Shown here: positions 1 to 13,764 of the stretch, in pieces
Numbering within the stretch: position 1 is the first letter of the stretch
How the letters are laid out: each line of letters starts with the position of its first letter
Assembly: GCA_964057225.1 (NCBI GenBank)
Contig: OZ059900.1
Location: 3,234,501 to 3,298,500, forward strand
DNA length: 64,000 bases
Direction: 5' to 3'
Source: Auanema rhodensis
Taxonomy: Eukaryota > Nematoda > Chromadorea > Rhabditida > Rhabditidae
Translations under genes and position numbers: made by a program
The notes under the pieces: model-generated
Database searches by the model: none
Seen by the model: the letters and a program-made list of their open reading frames with translations, nothing else
Told to the model about the DNA's origin: nothing

Positions 1-347
1 AACAAAAGTCATCAATTAAACGCTAGTGATGTTTAAATACTGAATTTCGCTCAAATAGCATTACTACACTAAGTATGGTCGTTTTTATGCCTTTAACACC
101 ATATACTCACCGATTTTTGGTACAAAATCTGTAATACTCGTAAATTTTGATCATATTCGTTAAGATTTGAGAATCAAACATACAATACACGAAATCAGTC
201 TATTTTTATGAGCTTGCACTGATATATATTCATTTTGATCAAAAAAGGTCGAAAATAGAAAGAATTTTTGAAATTTCCGAGTTTTGAGTCTAATTTGGCT
301 AAATCGCTCATATATATGATCAGAAGCATAGTTTTGTTGTCTATGAC
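1..347 (+). repeat. Example satellite monomer, type A
   Basis: Taken as the reference unit. Positions 13-46 form the A/B diagnostic box. A 12-bp perfect palindrome TTTTGATCAAAA lies at 233-244 and another, TCATATATATGA, at 308-319. Between them A/T tracts at 241-246, 252-255, 263-269, 271-276 and 282-285 recur about every 10 bp, a pattern known to give intrinsically curved DNA. The 347-bp length is close to two nucleosome repeats. No clear internal half-unit repeat was visible by eye, so the monomer is treated as the basic unit. Confidence 0.9.
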
Positions 348-3125
348 AACAAAAGTCATCAATTAAACGCTAGTGATGTTTAAATACTGAATTTCGCTCA
401 AATAGCATTACTACACTAAGTATGGTCGTTTTTATGCCTTTAACACCATATACTCACCGATTTTTGGTACAAAATCTGTAATACTCGTAAATTTTGATCA
501 TATTCGTTAAGATTTGAAAATCAAACACACAATAAACAAAATCAGTCTATTTTTATGAGTTTGCACTGATATATATTCATTTTGATCAAAAAAGGTCGAA
601 AATAGAAAGAATTTTTGAATTTTCCGAGTTTTGAGTCCAATTGGGCTAAATCGCTCATATATATGATCAAAAGCATAGTTTTATTGTCTATGACAACAAA
701 AGTCATTAATTAAACACTAATGATGTTTAAATCACTAAATTTTGCTCAAATAGCATTACTACACTAAGTATGGTCGTTTTTATGCCTCTAACACCATATA
801 CTCACCGATTTTTGGTACAAAATCTGTAATACTCGTAAATTTTGATCATATTCGTTAAGATTTGAGAATCAAACACACAATACACAAAATCAGTCTATTT
901 TTATGAGTTTGCACTGATATATATTCATTTTGATCAAAAAAGGTCGAAAATAGAAAGAATTTTGGAAATGTCCGAGTTTTGAGTCCAATTTGGCTAAATC
1001 GCTCATATATATGATCAAAAGCATAGTTTTATTGTCTATAACAACAAAAGTCATCAATTAAACGCTAGTGATGTTTAAATACTGAATTTCGCTCAAATAG
1101 CATTACTACACTAAGTATGGTCGTTTTTATGCCTTTAACACCATATACTCACCGATTTTTGGTACAAAATCTGTAATACTCGTAAATTTTGATCATATTC
1201 GTTAAGATTTGAGAATCAAACATACAATACACGAAATCAGTCTATTTTTATGAGCTTGCACTGATATATATTCATTTTGATCAAAAAAGGTCGAAAATAG
1301 AAAGAATTTTTAAAATTTCCGAGTTTTGAGTCCAATTTGGCTAAATCGCTCATATATATGATCAAAAGCATAGTTTTATTGTCTATAACAACAAAAGTCA
1401 TCAATTAAACGCTAGTGATGTTTAAATACTGAATTTCGCTCAAATAGCATTACTACACTAAGTATGGTCGTTTTTATGCCTTTAACACCATATACTCACC
1501 GATTTTTGGTACAAAATCTGTAATACTCGTAAATTTTGATCATATTCGTTAAGATTTGAGAATCAAACATACAATACACGAAATCAGTCTATTTTTATGA
1601 GCTTGCACTGATATATATTCATTTTGATCAAAAAAGGTCGAAAATAGAAAGAATTTTTGAAATTTCCGAGTTTTGAGTCTAATTTGGCTAAATCGCTCAT
1701 ATATATGATCAGAAGCATAGTTTTATTGTCTATGACAACAAAAGTCATCAATTAAACGCTAGTGATGTTTAAATACTGATTTTCGCTCAAATAGCATTAC
1801 TACACTAAGTATGGTCGTTTTTATGCCTTTAACACCATATACTCACCGATTTTTGGTACAAAATCTGTAATACTCGTAAATTTTGATCATATTCGTTAAG
1901 ATTTGAAAATCAAACACACAATAAACAAAATCAGTCTATTTTTTTGAGTTTGCACTGATATATATTCATTTCGATCGAAAAAGGTCGAAAATAGAAAGAA
2001 TTTTTGAATTTTCCGAGTTTTGAGTCCAATTGGGCTAAATCGCTCATATATATGATCAAAAGCATAGTTTTATTGTCTATGACAACAAAAGTCATTAATT
2101 AAACACTAATGATGTTTAAATCACTAAATTTCGCTCAAATAGCATTACTACACTAAGTATGGTCGTTTTTATGCCTTTAACACCATATACTCACCGATTT
2201 TTGGTACAAAATCTGTAATACTCGTAAATTTTGATCATATTCGTTAAGATTTGAGAATCAAACACACAATACACAAAATCAGTCTATTTTTATGAGCTTG
2301 CACTGATATATATTCATTTTGATCAAAAAAGATCGAAAAAAGAAAGAATTTTTGAAATTTCCGAGTTTTGAGTCCAATTTGGCTAAATCGCTCATATATA
2401 TGATCAAAAGCATAGTTTTATTGTCTATAACAACAAAAGTCATCAATTAAACGCTAGTGATGTTTAAATACTGAATTTCGCTCAAATAGCATTACTACAC
2501 TAAGTATGGTCGTTTTTATGCCTTTAACACCATATACTCACCGATTTTTGGTACAAAATCTGTAATACTCGTAAATTTTGATCATATTCGTTAAGATTTG
2601 AGAATCAAACATACAATACACGAAATCAGTCTATTTTTATGAGCTTGCACTGATATATATTCATTTTGATCAAAAAAGGTCGAAAATAGAAAGAATTTTT
2701 GAAATTTCCGAGTTTTGAGTCTAATTTGGCTAAATCGCTCATATATATGATCAGAAGCATAGTTTTATTGTCTATGACAACAAAAGTCATCAATTAAACG
2801 CTAGTGATGTTTAAATACTGATTTTCGCTCAAATAGCATTACTACACTAAGTATGGTCGTTTTTATGCCTTTAACACCATATACTCACCGATTTTTGGTA
2901 CAAAATCTGTAATACTCGTAAATTTTGATCATATACGTTAAGATTTGAGAATCAAACACACAATACACAAAATCAGTCTATTTTTATGAGCTTGCACTGA
3001 TATATATTCATTTTGATCGAAAAAGGTCGAAAAAAGAAAGAATTTTTGAAATTTCCGAGTTTTGAGTCCAATTTGGCTAAATCGCTCATATATATGATCA
3101 AAAGCATAGTTTTATTGTCTATAAC

Positions 3126-5210
3126 AACAAAAGTCATCAATTAAACGCTAGTGATGTTTTAATACTGAATTTCGCTCAAATAGCATTACTACACTAAGTA
3201 TGGTCGTTTTTATGCCTTTAACACCATATACTCACCGATTTTTGGTACAAAATCTGTAATACTCGTAAATTTTGATCATATTCGTTAAGATTTGAAAATC
3301 AAACACACAATGAACAAAATCAGTCTATTTTTATGAGTTTGCACTGATATATATTCATTTTGATCAAAAAAGGTCGAAAATAGAAAGAATTTTTGAATTT
3401 TCCGAGTTTTGAGTCCAATTGGGCTAAATCGCTCATATATATGATCAAAAGCATAGTTTTATTGTCTATGACAACAAAAGTCATTAATTAAACACTAATG
3501 ATGTTTAAATCACTAAATTTCGCTCAAATAGCATTACTACACTAAGTATGGTCGTTTTTATGCCTTTAACACCATATACTCACCGATTTTTGGTACAAAA
3601 TCTGTAATACTCGTAAATTTTGATCATATACGTTAAGATTTGAGAATCAAACACACAATACACAAAATCAGTCTATTTTTATGAGCTTGCACTGATATAT
3701 ATTCATTTTGATCAAAAAAGGTCGAAAAAAGAAAGAATTTTTGAAATTTCCGAGTTTTGAGTCCAATTTGGCTAAATCGCTCATATATATGATCAAAAGC
3801 ATAATTTTATTGTCTATAACAACAAAAGTCATCAATTAAACGCTAGTGATGTTTTAATACTGAATTTCGCTCAAATAGCATTACTACACTAAGTATGGTC
3901 GTTTTTATGCCTTTAACACCATATACTCACCGATTTTTGGTACAAAATCTGTAATACTTGTAAATTTTGATCATATTTGTTAAGATTTGAGAATCAAACA
4001 CACAATACACAAAATCAGTCTATTTTTATGAGTTTGCACTGATATATATTCATTTTGATCAAAAAAGGTCGAAAATAGAAAGAATTTTTGAATTTTCCGA
4101 GTTTTGAGTCCAATTGGGCTAAATCGCTCATATATATGATCAAAAGCATAGTTTTATTGTCTATGACAACAAAAGTCATTAATTAAACACTAATGATGTT
4201 TAAATCACTAAATTTCGCTCAAATAGCATTACTACACTAAGTATGGTCGTTTTTATGCCTTTAACACCATATACTCACCGATTTTTGGTACAAAATCTGT
4301 AATACTCGTAAATTTTGATCATATTCGTTAAGATTTGAGAATCAAACACACAATACACAAAATCAGTCTAATTTTATGAGCTTGCACTGATATATATTCA
4401 TTTTGATCAAAAAAGGTCGAAAAAAGAAAGAATTTTTGAAATTTCCGAGTTTTGAGTCCAATTTGGCTAAATCGCTCATATATATGATCAAAAGCATAGT
4501 TTTATTGTCTATAACAACAAAAGTCATCAATTAAACGCTAGTGATGTTTTAATACTGAATTTCGCTCAAATAGCATTACTACACTAAGTATGGTCGTTTT
4601 TATGCCTTTAACACCATATACTCACCGATTTTTGGTACAAAATCTGTAATACTTGTAAATTTTGATCATATTTGTTGAGATTTGAGAATCAAACACACAA
4701 TACACAAAATAAGTCTATTTTTATGAGTTTGCACTGATATATATTCATTTTGATCAAAAAAGGTCGAAAATAGAAAGAATTTTTGAATTTTCCGAGTTTT
4801 GAGTCCAATTGGGCTAAATCGCTCATATATATGATCAAAAGCATAGTTTTATTGTCTATGACAACAGAAGTCATTAATTAAACACTAATGATGTTTAAAT
4901 CACTAAATTTCGCTCAAATAGCATTACTACACTAAGTATGGTCGTTTTTATGCCTTTAACACCATATACTCACCGATTTTTGGTACAAAATCTGTAATAC
5001 TCGTAAATTTTGATCATATTTGTTAAGATTTGAGAATCAAACACACAATACACAAAATCAGTCTATTTTTATGAGCTTGCACTGATATATATTCATTTTG
5101 ATCAAAAAAGGTCGAAAATAGAAAGAATTTTTGAATTTTCCGAGTTTTGAGTCCAATTTGGCTAAATCGCTCATATATATGATCAAAAGCATAGTTTTAT
5201 TGTCTATAAC
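3126..5210 (+). repeat. ABABAB alternating monomer zone (695-bp dimers)
   Basis: Six consecutive units start at 3126, 3473, 3821, 4168, 4516 and 4863 and alternate strictly between type A (gctagtgatgttttaatactg) box features and type B (actaatgatg ... aatcactaaat). The three dimers are each 695 bp. The A units here share the private change gttttaat in place of gtttaaat, which shows that the dimer itself was amplified rather than assembled by chance. Elsewhere in the forward arm A units outnumber B units. Confidence 0.8.
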
Positions 5211-5569
5211 AACAAAAGTCATCAATTAAACGCTAGTGATGTTTAAATACTGAATTTCGCTCAAATAGCATTACTACACTAAGTATGGTCGTTTTTATGC
5301 CTTTAACACCATATACTCACCGATTTTTGGTACAAAATCTGTAATACTTGTAAATTTTGATCATATTTGTTAAGATTTGAGAATCAAACACACAATACAC
5401 AAAATCAGTCTATTTTTATGAGTTTGCACTGATATATATTCACTTTGATCAAAAAAGGTCGAAAATAGAAAGAATTTTTGAAATTTCCGAGTTTTGAGTC
5501 CAATTTGGCTAAATCGCTCATATATATGATCAAAAGCATAGTTTTATTGTCTATAACAACAAAAGTCAT

Positions 5570-7790
5570 CAATTAAACGCTAGTGATGTTTAAATACTGA
5601 ATTTCGCTCAAATAGCATTACTACACTAAGTATGGTCGTTTTTATGCCTTTAACACCATATACTCACCGATTTTTGGTACAAAATCTGTAATACTTGTAA
5701 ATTTTGATCATATCTGTTAAGATTTGAGAATCAAACACACAATACACAAAATCAGTCTATTTTTATGAGTTTGCACTGATATATATTCATTTTGATCGAA
5801 AAAGGTCGAAAATAGAAAGAATTTTTGAATTTTCCGAGTTTTGAGTCCAATTGGGCTAAATCGCTCATATATATGATCAAAAGCATAGTTTTATTGTCTA
5901 TGACAACAAAAGTCATCAATTAAACACTAATGATGTTTAAATCACTAAATTTCGCTCAAATAGCATTACTACACTAAGTATGGTCGTTTTTATGCCTTTA
6001 ACACCATATACTCACCGATTTTTGGTACAAAATCTGTAATACTCGTAAATTTTGATCATATTCGTTAAGATTTGAGAATCAAACACACAATACACGAAAT
6101 CAGTCTATTTTTATGAGCTTGCACTGATATATATTCATTTTGATCAAAAAAGGTCGAAAATAGAAAGAATTTTTGAAATTTCCGAGTTTTGAGTCCAATT
6201 TGGCTAAATCGCTCATATATATGATCAAAAGCATAGTTTTATTGTCTATAACAACAAAAGTCATCAATTAAACGCTAGTGATGTTTAAATACTGATTTTC
6301 GCTCAAATAGCATTACTACACTAAGTATGGTCGTTTTTATGCCTTTAACACCATATACTCACCGATTTTTGGTACAAAATCTGTAATACTCGTGAATTTT
6401 GATCATATTCGTTAAGATTTGAGAATCAAACACACAATACACAAAATCAGTCTATTTTTATGAGCTTGCACTGATATATATTCATTTTGATCAAAAAGGG
6501 TCAAAAATAGAAAGAATTTTTGAAATTTCCGAGTTTTGAGTCCAATTTGGCTAAATCGCTCATATATATGATCAAAAGCATAGTTTTATTGTCTATAACA
6601 ACAAAAGTCATCAATTAAACGCTAGTGATGTTTAAATACTGAATTTCGCTCAAATAGCATTACTACACTAAGTATGGTCGTTTTTATGCCTTTAACACCA
6701 TATACTCACCGATTTTTGGTACAAAATCTGTAATACTTGTAAATTTTGATCATATCTGTTAAGATTTGAGAATCAAACACACAATACACAAAATCAGTCT
6801 ATTTTTATGAGTTTGCACTGATATATATTCATTTTGATCGAAAAAGGTCGAAAATAGAAAGAATTTTTGAATTTTCCGAGTTTTGAGTCCAATTGGGCTA
6901 AATCGCTCATATATATGATCAAAAGCATAGTTTTATTGTCTATGACAACAAAAGTCATCAATTAAACACTAATGATGTTTAAATCACTAAATTTCGCTCA
7001 AATAGCATTACTACACTAAGTATGGTCGTTTTTATGCCTTTAACACCATATACTCACCGATTTTTGGTACAAAATCTGTAATACTCGTAAATTTTGATCA
7101 TATTCGTTAAGATTTGAGAATCAAACACACAATACACGAAATCAGTCTATTTTTATGAGCTTGCACTGATATATATTCATTTTGATCAAAAAAGGTCGAA
7201 AATAGAAAGAATTTTTGAAATTTCCGAGTTTTGAGTCCAATTTGGCTAAATCGCTCATATATATGATCAAAAGCATAGTTTTATTGTCTATAACAACAAA
7301 AGTCATCAATTAAACGCTAGTGATGTTTAAATACTGATTTTCGCTCAAATAGCATTACTACACTAAGTATGGTCGTTTTTATGCCTTTAACACCATATAC
7401 TCACCGATTTTTGGTACAAAATCTGTAATACTCGTAAATTTTGATCATATTCGTTAAGATTTGAGAATCAAACACACAATACACAAAATCAGTCTATTTT
7501 TATGAGCTTGCACTGATATATATTCATTTTGATCAAAAAGGGTCAAAAATAGAAAGAATTTTTGAAATTTCCGAGTTTTGAGTCCAATTTGGCTAAATCG
7601 CTCATATATATGATCAAAAGCATAGTTTTATTGTCTATAACAACAAAAGTCATCAATTAAACGCTAGTGATGTTTAAATACTGAATTTCGCTCAAATAGC
7701 ATTACTACACTAAGTATGGTCGTTTTTATGCCTTTAACACCATATACTCACCGATTTTTGGTACAAAATCTGTAATACTTGTAAATTTTG
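5570..7790 (+). repeat. Three-monomer tandem duplication (1042 bp)
   Basis: Two copies of an A-B-A trimer. The rare variant catatctgtt occurs at about 5710 and 6751, 1042 bp apart, and the rare variant aaaaagggtcaaaaatag occurs at about 6495 and 7538, the same distance apart. I saw one difference between the copies (cgtgaattt near 6393 against cgtaaattt near 7435). The ends are approximate, set where neighbouring units stop sharing the variants. Confidence 0.8.
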
Positions 7791-10768
7791 ATCATATTCG
7801 TTAAGATTTGAGAATCAAACATACAATACACGAAATCAGTCTATTTTTATGAGCTTGCACTGATATATATTCATTTTGATCAAAAAAGGTCGAAAATAGA
7901 AAGAATTTTTGAAATTTCCGAGTTTTGAGTCCAATTTGGCTAAATCGCTCATATATATGATCAAAAGCATAGTTTTATTGTCTATAACAACAAAAGTCAT
8001 CAATTAAACGCTAGTGATGTTTTAATACTGAATTTCGCTCAAATAGCATTACTACACTAAGTATGGTCGTTTTTATGCCTTTAACACCATATACTCACCG
8101 ATTTTTGGTACAAAATCTGTAATACTTGTAAATTTTGATCATATTTGTTAAGATTTGAGAATCAAACACACAATACACAAAATCAGTCTATTTTTATGAG
8201 TTTGCACTGATATATATTCATTTTGATCAAAAAAGGTCGAAAATAGAAAGAATTTTTGAATTTTCCGAGTTTTGAGTCCAATTGGGCTAAATCGCTCATA
8301 TATATGATCAAAAGCATAGTTTTATTGTCTATGACAACAAAAGTCATTAATTAAACACTAATGATGTTTAAATCACTAAATTTCGCTCAAATAGCATTAC
8401 TACACTAAGTATGGTCGTTTTTATGCCTTTAACACCATATACTCACCGATTTTTGGTACAAAATCTGTAATACTCGTAAATTTTGATCATATTTGTTAAG
8501 ATTTGAGAATCAAACACACAATACACAAAATCAGTCTATTTTTATGAGCTTGCACTGATATATATTCATTTTGATCAAAAAAGGTCAAAAATAGAAAGAA
8601 TTTTTGAATTTTCCGAGTTTTGAGTCCAATTTGGCTAAATCGCTCATATATATGATCAAAAGCATAGTTTTATTGTCTATAACAACAAAAGTCATCAATT
8701 AAACGCTAGTGATGTTTAAATACTGAATTTCGCTCAAATAGCATTACTACACTAAGTATGGTCGTTTTTATGCCTTTAACACCATATACTCACCGATTTT
8801 TGGTACAAAATCTGTAATACTTGTAAATTTTGATCATATTTGTTAAGATTTGAGAATCAAACACACAATACACAAAATCAGTCTATTTTTATGAGCTTGC
8901 ACTGATATATATTCATTTTGATCAAAAAAGGTCGAAAAAAGAAAGAATTTTTGAAATTTCCGAGTTTTGAGTCCAATTTGGCTAAATCGCTCATATATAT
9001 GATCAAAAGCATAGTTTTATTGTCTATGACAACAAAAGTCATTAATTAAACACTAATGATGTTTAAATCACTAAATTTCGCTCAACTAGCATTACTACAC
9101 TAAGTATGGTCGTTTTTATGCCTTTAACACCATATACTCACCGATTTTTGGTACAAAATCTGTAATACTCGTAAATTTTGATCATATTTGTTAAGATTTG
9201 AGAATCAAACACACAATACACAAAATCAGTCTATTTTTATGAGCTTGCACTGATATATATTCATTTTGATCAAAAAAGGTCGAAAATAGAAAGAATTTTT
9301 GAATTTTCCGAGTTTTGAGTCCAATTTGGCTAAATCGCTCATATATATGATCAAAAGCATAGTTTTATTGTCTATGACAACAAAAGTCATTAATTAAACA
9401 CTAATGATGTTTAAATCACTAAATTTCGCTCAACTAGCATTACTACACTAAGTATGGTCGTTTTTATGCCTTTAACACCATATACTCACCGATTTTTGGT
9501 ACAAAATCTGTAATACTCGTAAATTTTGATCATATTTGTTAAGATTTGAGAATCAAACACACAATACACAAAATCAGTCTATTTTTATGAGCTTGCACTG
9601 ATATATATTCATTTTGATCAAAAAAGGTCGAAAATAGAAAGAATTTTTGAATTTTCCGAGTTTTGAGTCCAATTTGGCTAAATCGCTCATATATATGATC
9701 AAAAGCATAGTTTTATTGTCTATAACAACAAAAGTCATCAATTAAACGCTAGTGATGTTTAAATACTGAATTTCGCTCAAATAGCATTACTACACTAAGT
9801 ATGGTCGTTTTTATGCCTTTAACACCATATACTCACCGATTTTTGGTACAAAATCTGTAATACTTGTAAATTTTGATCATATTTGTTAAGATTTGAGAAT
9901 CAAACACACAATACACAAAATCAGTCTATTTTTATGAGTTTGCACTGATATATATTCACTTTGATCAAAAAAGGTCGAAAATAGAAAGAATTTTTGAAAT
10001 TTCCGAGTTTTGATTCCAATTTGGCTAAATCGCTCATATATATGATCAAAAGCATAGTTTTATTGTCTATAACAACAAAAGTCATCAATTAAACGCTAGT
10101 GATGTTTAAATACTGAATTTCGCTCAAATAGCATTACTACACTAAGTATGGTCGTTTTTATGCCTTTAACACCATATACTCACCGATTTTTGGTACAAAA
10201 TCTGTAATACTCGTAAATTTTGATCATATTTGTTAAGATTTGAGAATCAAACACACAATACACAAAATCAGTCTATTTTTATGAGTTTGCACTGATATAT
10301 ATTCATTTTGATCAAAAAAGGTCGAAAATAGAAAGAATTTTTGAATTTTCCGAGTTTTGAGTCCAATTGGGCTAAATCGCTCATATATATGATCAAAAGC
10401 ATAGTTTTATTGTCTATGACAACAAAAGTCATTAATTAAACACTAATGATGTTTAAATCACTAAATTTCGCTCAAATAGCATTACTACACTAAGTATGGT
10501 CGTTTTTATGCCTTTAACACCATATACTCACCGATTTTTGGTACAAAATCTGTAATACTTGTAAATTTTGATCATATTTGTTAAGATTTGAGAATCAAAC
10601 ACACAATACACAAAATCAGTCTATTTTTATGAGTTTGCACTGATATATATTCATTTTGATCAAAAAAGGTCGAAAATAGAAAGAATTTTTGAATTTTCCG
10701 AGTTTTGAGTCCAATTGGGCTAAATCGCTCATATATATGATCAAAAGCATAGTTTTATTGTCTATGAC

Positions 10769-11050
10769 AACAAAAGTCATTAATTAAACACTAATGATGT
10801 TTAAATCACTAAATTTCGCTCAAATAGCATTACTACACTAAGTATGGTCGTTTTTATGCCTTTAACACCATATACTCACCGATTTTTGGTACAAAATCTG
10901 TAATACTCGTAAATAATTGCACTGATATATATTCATTTTGATCAAAAAAGGTCGAAAATAGAAAGAATTTTTGAAATGTCCGAGTTTTGAGTCTAATTTG
11001 GCTAAATCGCTCATATATATGATCAAAAGCATAGTTTTATTGTCTATAAC
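10769..11050 (+). other. Shortened satellite monomer (66-bp internal deletion), copy 1
   Basis: This type B unit is 282 bp instead of 348. The sequence runs ctcgtaaat-aa-ttgcactg, so the segment from the gatcatat motif through the tatgagc motif is missing and an extra 'aa' sits at the join. The deletion removes a stop codon on the minus strand and creates a longer spurious open frame there, which should not be read as a gene. Confidence 0.9.
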
Positions 11051-13482
11051 AACAAAAGTCATCAATTAAACGCTAGTGATGTTTAAATACTGATTTTCGC
11101 TCAAATAGCATTACTACACTAAGTATGGTCGTTTTTATGCCTTTAACACCATATACTCACCGATTTTTGGTACAAAATCTGTAATACTCGTAAATTTTGA
11201 TCATATTTGTTAAGATTTGAGAATCAAACACACAATACACAAAATCAGTCTATTTTTATGAGCTTGCACTGATATATATTCATTTTGATCAAAAAAGGTC
11301 GAAAATAGAAAGAATTTTTGAATTTTCCGAGTTTTGAGTCCAATTTGGCTAAATCGCTCATATATATGATCAAAAGCATAGTTTTATTGTCTATAACAAC
11401 AAAAGTCATCAATTAAACGCTAGTGATGTTTAAATACTGAATTTCGCTCAAATAGCATTACTACACTAAGTATGGTCGTTTTTATGCCTTTAACACCATA
11501 TACTCACCGATTTTTGGTACAAAATCTGTAATACTTGTAAATTTTGATCATATTTGTTAAGATTTGAGAATCAAACACACAATACACTAAATCAGTCTAT
11601 TTTTATGAGCTTGCACTGATATATATTCATTTTGATCAAAAAAGGTCGAAAAAAGAAAGAATTTTTGAAATTTCCGAGTTTTGAGTCCAATTTGGCTAAA
11701 TCGCTCATATATATGATCAAAAGCATAGTTTTATTGTCTATGACAACAAAAGTCATTAATTAAACACTAATGATGTTTAAATCACTAAATTTCGCTCAAC
11801 TAGCATTACTACACTAAGTATGGTCGTTTTTATGCCTTTAACACCATATACTCACCGATTTTTGGTACAAAATCTGTAATACTCGTAAATTTTGATCATA
11901 TTTGTTAAGATTTGAGAATCAAACACACAATACACAAAATCAGTCTATTTTTATGAGCTTGCACTGATATATATTCATTTTGATCAAAAAAGGTCGAAAA
12001 TAGAAAGAATTTTTGAATTTTCCGAGTTTTGAGTCCAATTTGGCTAAATCGCTCATATATATGATCAAAAGCATAGTTTTATTGTCTATGACAACAAAAG
12101 TCATTAATTAAACACTAATGATGTTTAAATCACTAAATTTCGCTCAACTAGCATTACTACACTAAGTATGGTCGTTTTTATGCCTTTAACACCATATACT
12201 CACCGATTTTTGGTACAAAATCTGTAATACTCGTAAATTTTGATCATATTTGTTAAGATTTGAGAATCAAACACACAATACACAAAATCAGTCTATTTTT
12301 ATGAGCTTGCACTGATATATATTCATTTTGATCAAAAAAGGTCGAAAATAGAAAGAATTTTTGAATTTTCCGAGTTTTGAGTCCAATTTGGCTAAATCGC
12401 TCATATATATGATCAAAAGCATAGTTTTATTGTCTATAACAACAAAAGTCATCAATTAAACGCTAGTGATGTTTAAATACTGAATTTCGCTCAAATAGCA
12501 TTACTACACTAAGTATGGTCGTTTTTATGCCTTTAACACCATATACTCACCGATTTTTGGTACAAAATCTGTAATACTTGTAAATTTTGATCATATTTGT
12601 TAAGATTTGAGAATCAAACACACAATACACAAAATCAGTCTATTTTTATGAGTTTGCACTGATATATATTCACTTTGATCAAAAAAGGTCGAAAATAGAA
12701 AGAATTTTTGAAATTTCCGAGTTTTGATTCCAATTTGGCTAAATCGCTCATATATATGATCAAAAGCATAGTTTTATTGTCTATAACAACAAAAGTCATC
12801 AATTAAACGCTAGTGATGTTTAAATACTGAATTTCGCTCAAATAGCATTACTACACTAAGTATGGTCGTTTTTATGCCTTTAACACCATATACTCACCGA
12901 TTTTTGGTACAAAATCTGTAATACTCGTAAATTTTGATCATATTTGTTAAGATTTGAGAATCAAACACACAATACACAAAATCAGTCTATTTTTATGAGT
13001 TTGCACTGATATATATTCATTTTGATCAAAAAAGGTCGAAAATAGAAAGAATTTTTGAATTTTCCGAGTTTTGAGTCCAATTGGGCTAAATCGCTCATAT
13101 ATATGATCAAAAGCATAGTTTTATTGTCTATGACAACAAAAGTCATTAATTAAACACTAATGATGTTTAAATCACTAAATTTCGCTCAAATAGCATTACT
13201 ACACTAAGTATGGTCGTTTTTATGCCTTTAACACCATATACTCACCGATTTTTGGTACAAAATCTGTAATACTTGTAAATTTTGATCATATTTGTTAAGA
13301 TTTGAGAATCAAACACACAATACACAAAATCAGTCTATTTTTATGAGTTTGCACTGATATATATTCATTTTGATCAAAAAAGGTCGAAAATAGAAAGAAT
13401 TTTTGAATTTTCCGAGTTTTGAGTCCAATTGGGCTAAATCGCTCATATATATGATCAAAAGCATAGTTTTATTGTCTATGAC

Positions 13483-13764
13483 AACAAAAGTCATTAATTA
13501 AACACTAATGATGTTTAAATCACTAAATTTCGCTCAAATAGCATTACTACACTAAGTATGGTCGTTTTTATGCCTTTAACACCATATACTCACCGATTTT
13601 TGGTACAAAATCTGTAATACTCGTAAATAATTGCACTGATATATATTCATTTTGATCAAAAAAGGTCGAAAATAGAAAGAATTTTTGAAATGTCCGAGTT
13701 TTGAGTCTAATTTGGCTAAATCGCTCATATATATGATCAAAAGCATAGTTTTATTGTCTATAAC
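13483..13764 (+). other. Shortened satellite monomer (66-bp internal deletion), copy 2
   Basis: Identical in structure to the unit at 10769-11050, with the same deletion join and the same 'aa' filler, 2714 bp downstream. It was copied as part of the eight-monomer duplication rather than arising twice. Confidence 0.9.

Noticed and set aside
1-347. Monomer built of two ~173-bp or four ~87-bp sub-repeats
   Set aside because: Only short look-alike strings (ttttgatca, cgctca) recur at those offsets, which is not more than expected in AT-rich sequence; no convincing half-unit alignment was found by eye.
4689-4874. Small open frames of 61-68 codons in satellite units (also at 10862-11065, 13576-13779, 31461-31649, 37711-37899, 40146-40334 and 45392-45598)
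   Set aside because: They all read the same strand and frame of the satellite and appear only where a unit has lost the usual TGA through a single substitution (cagtc to aagtc, or agaagtc) or the 66-bp deletion, or where the frame extends upstream from a TTG codon (45392). The 347-bp period is not a multiple of three and there is no sign of coding constraint.
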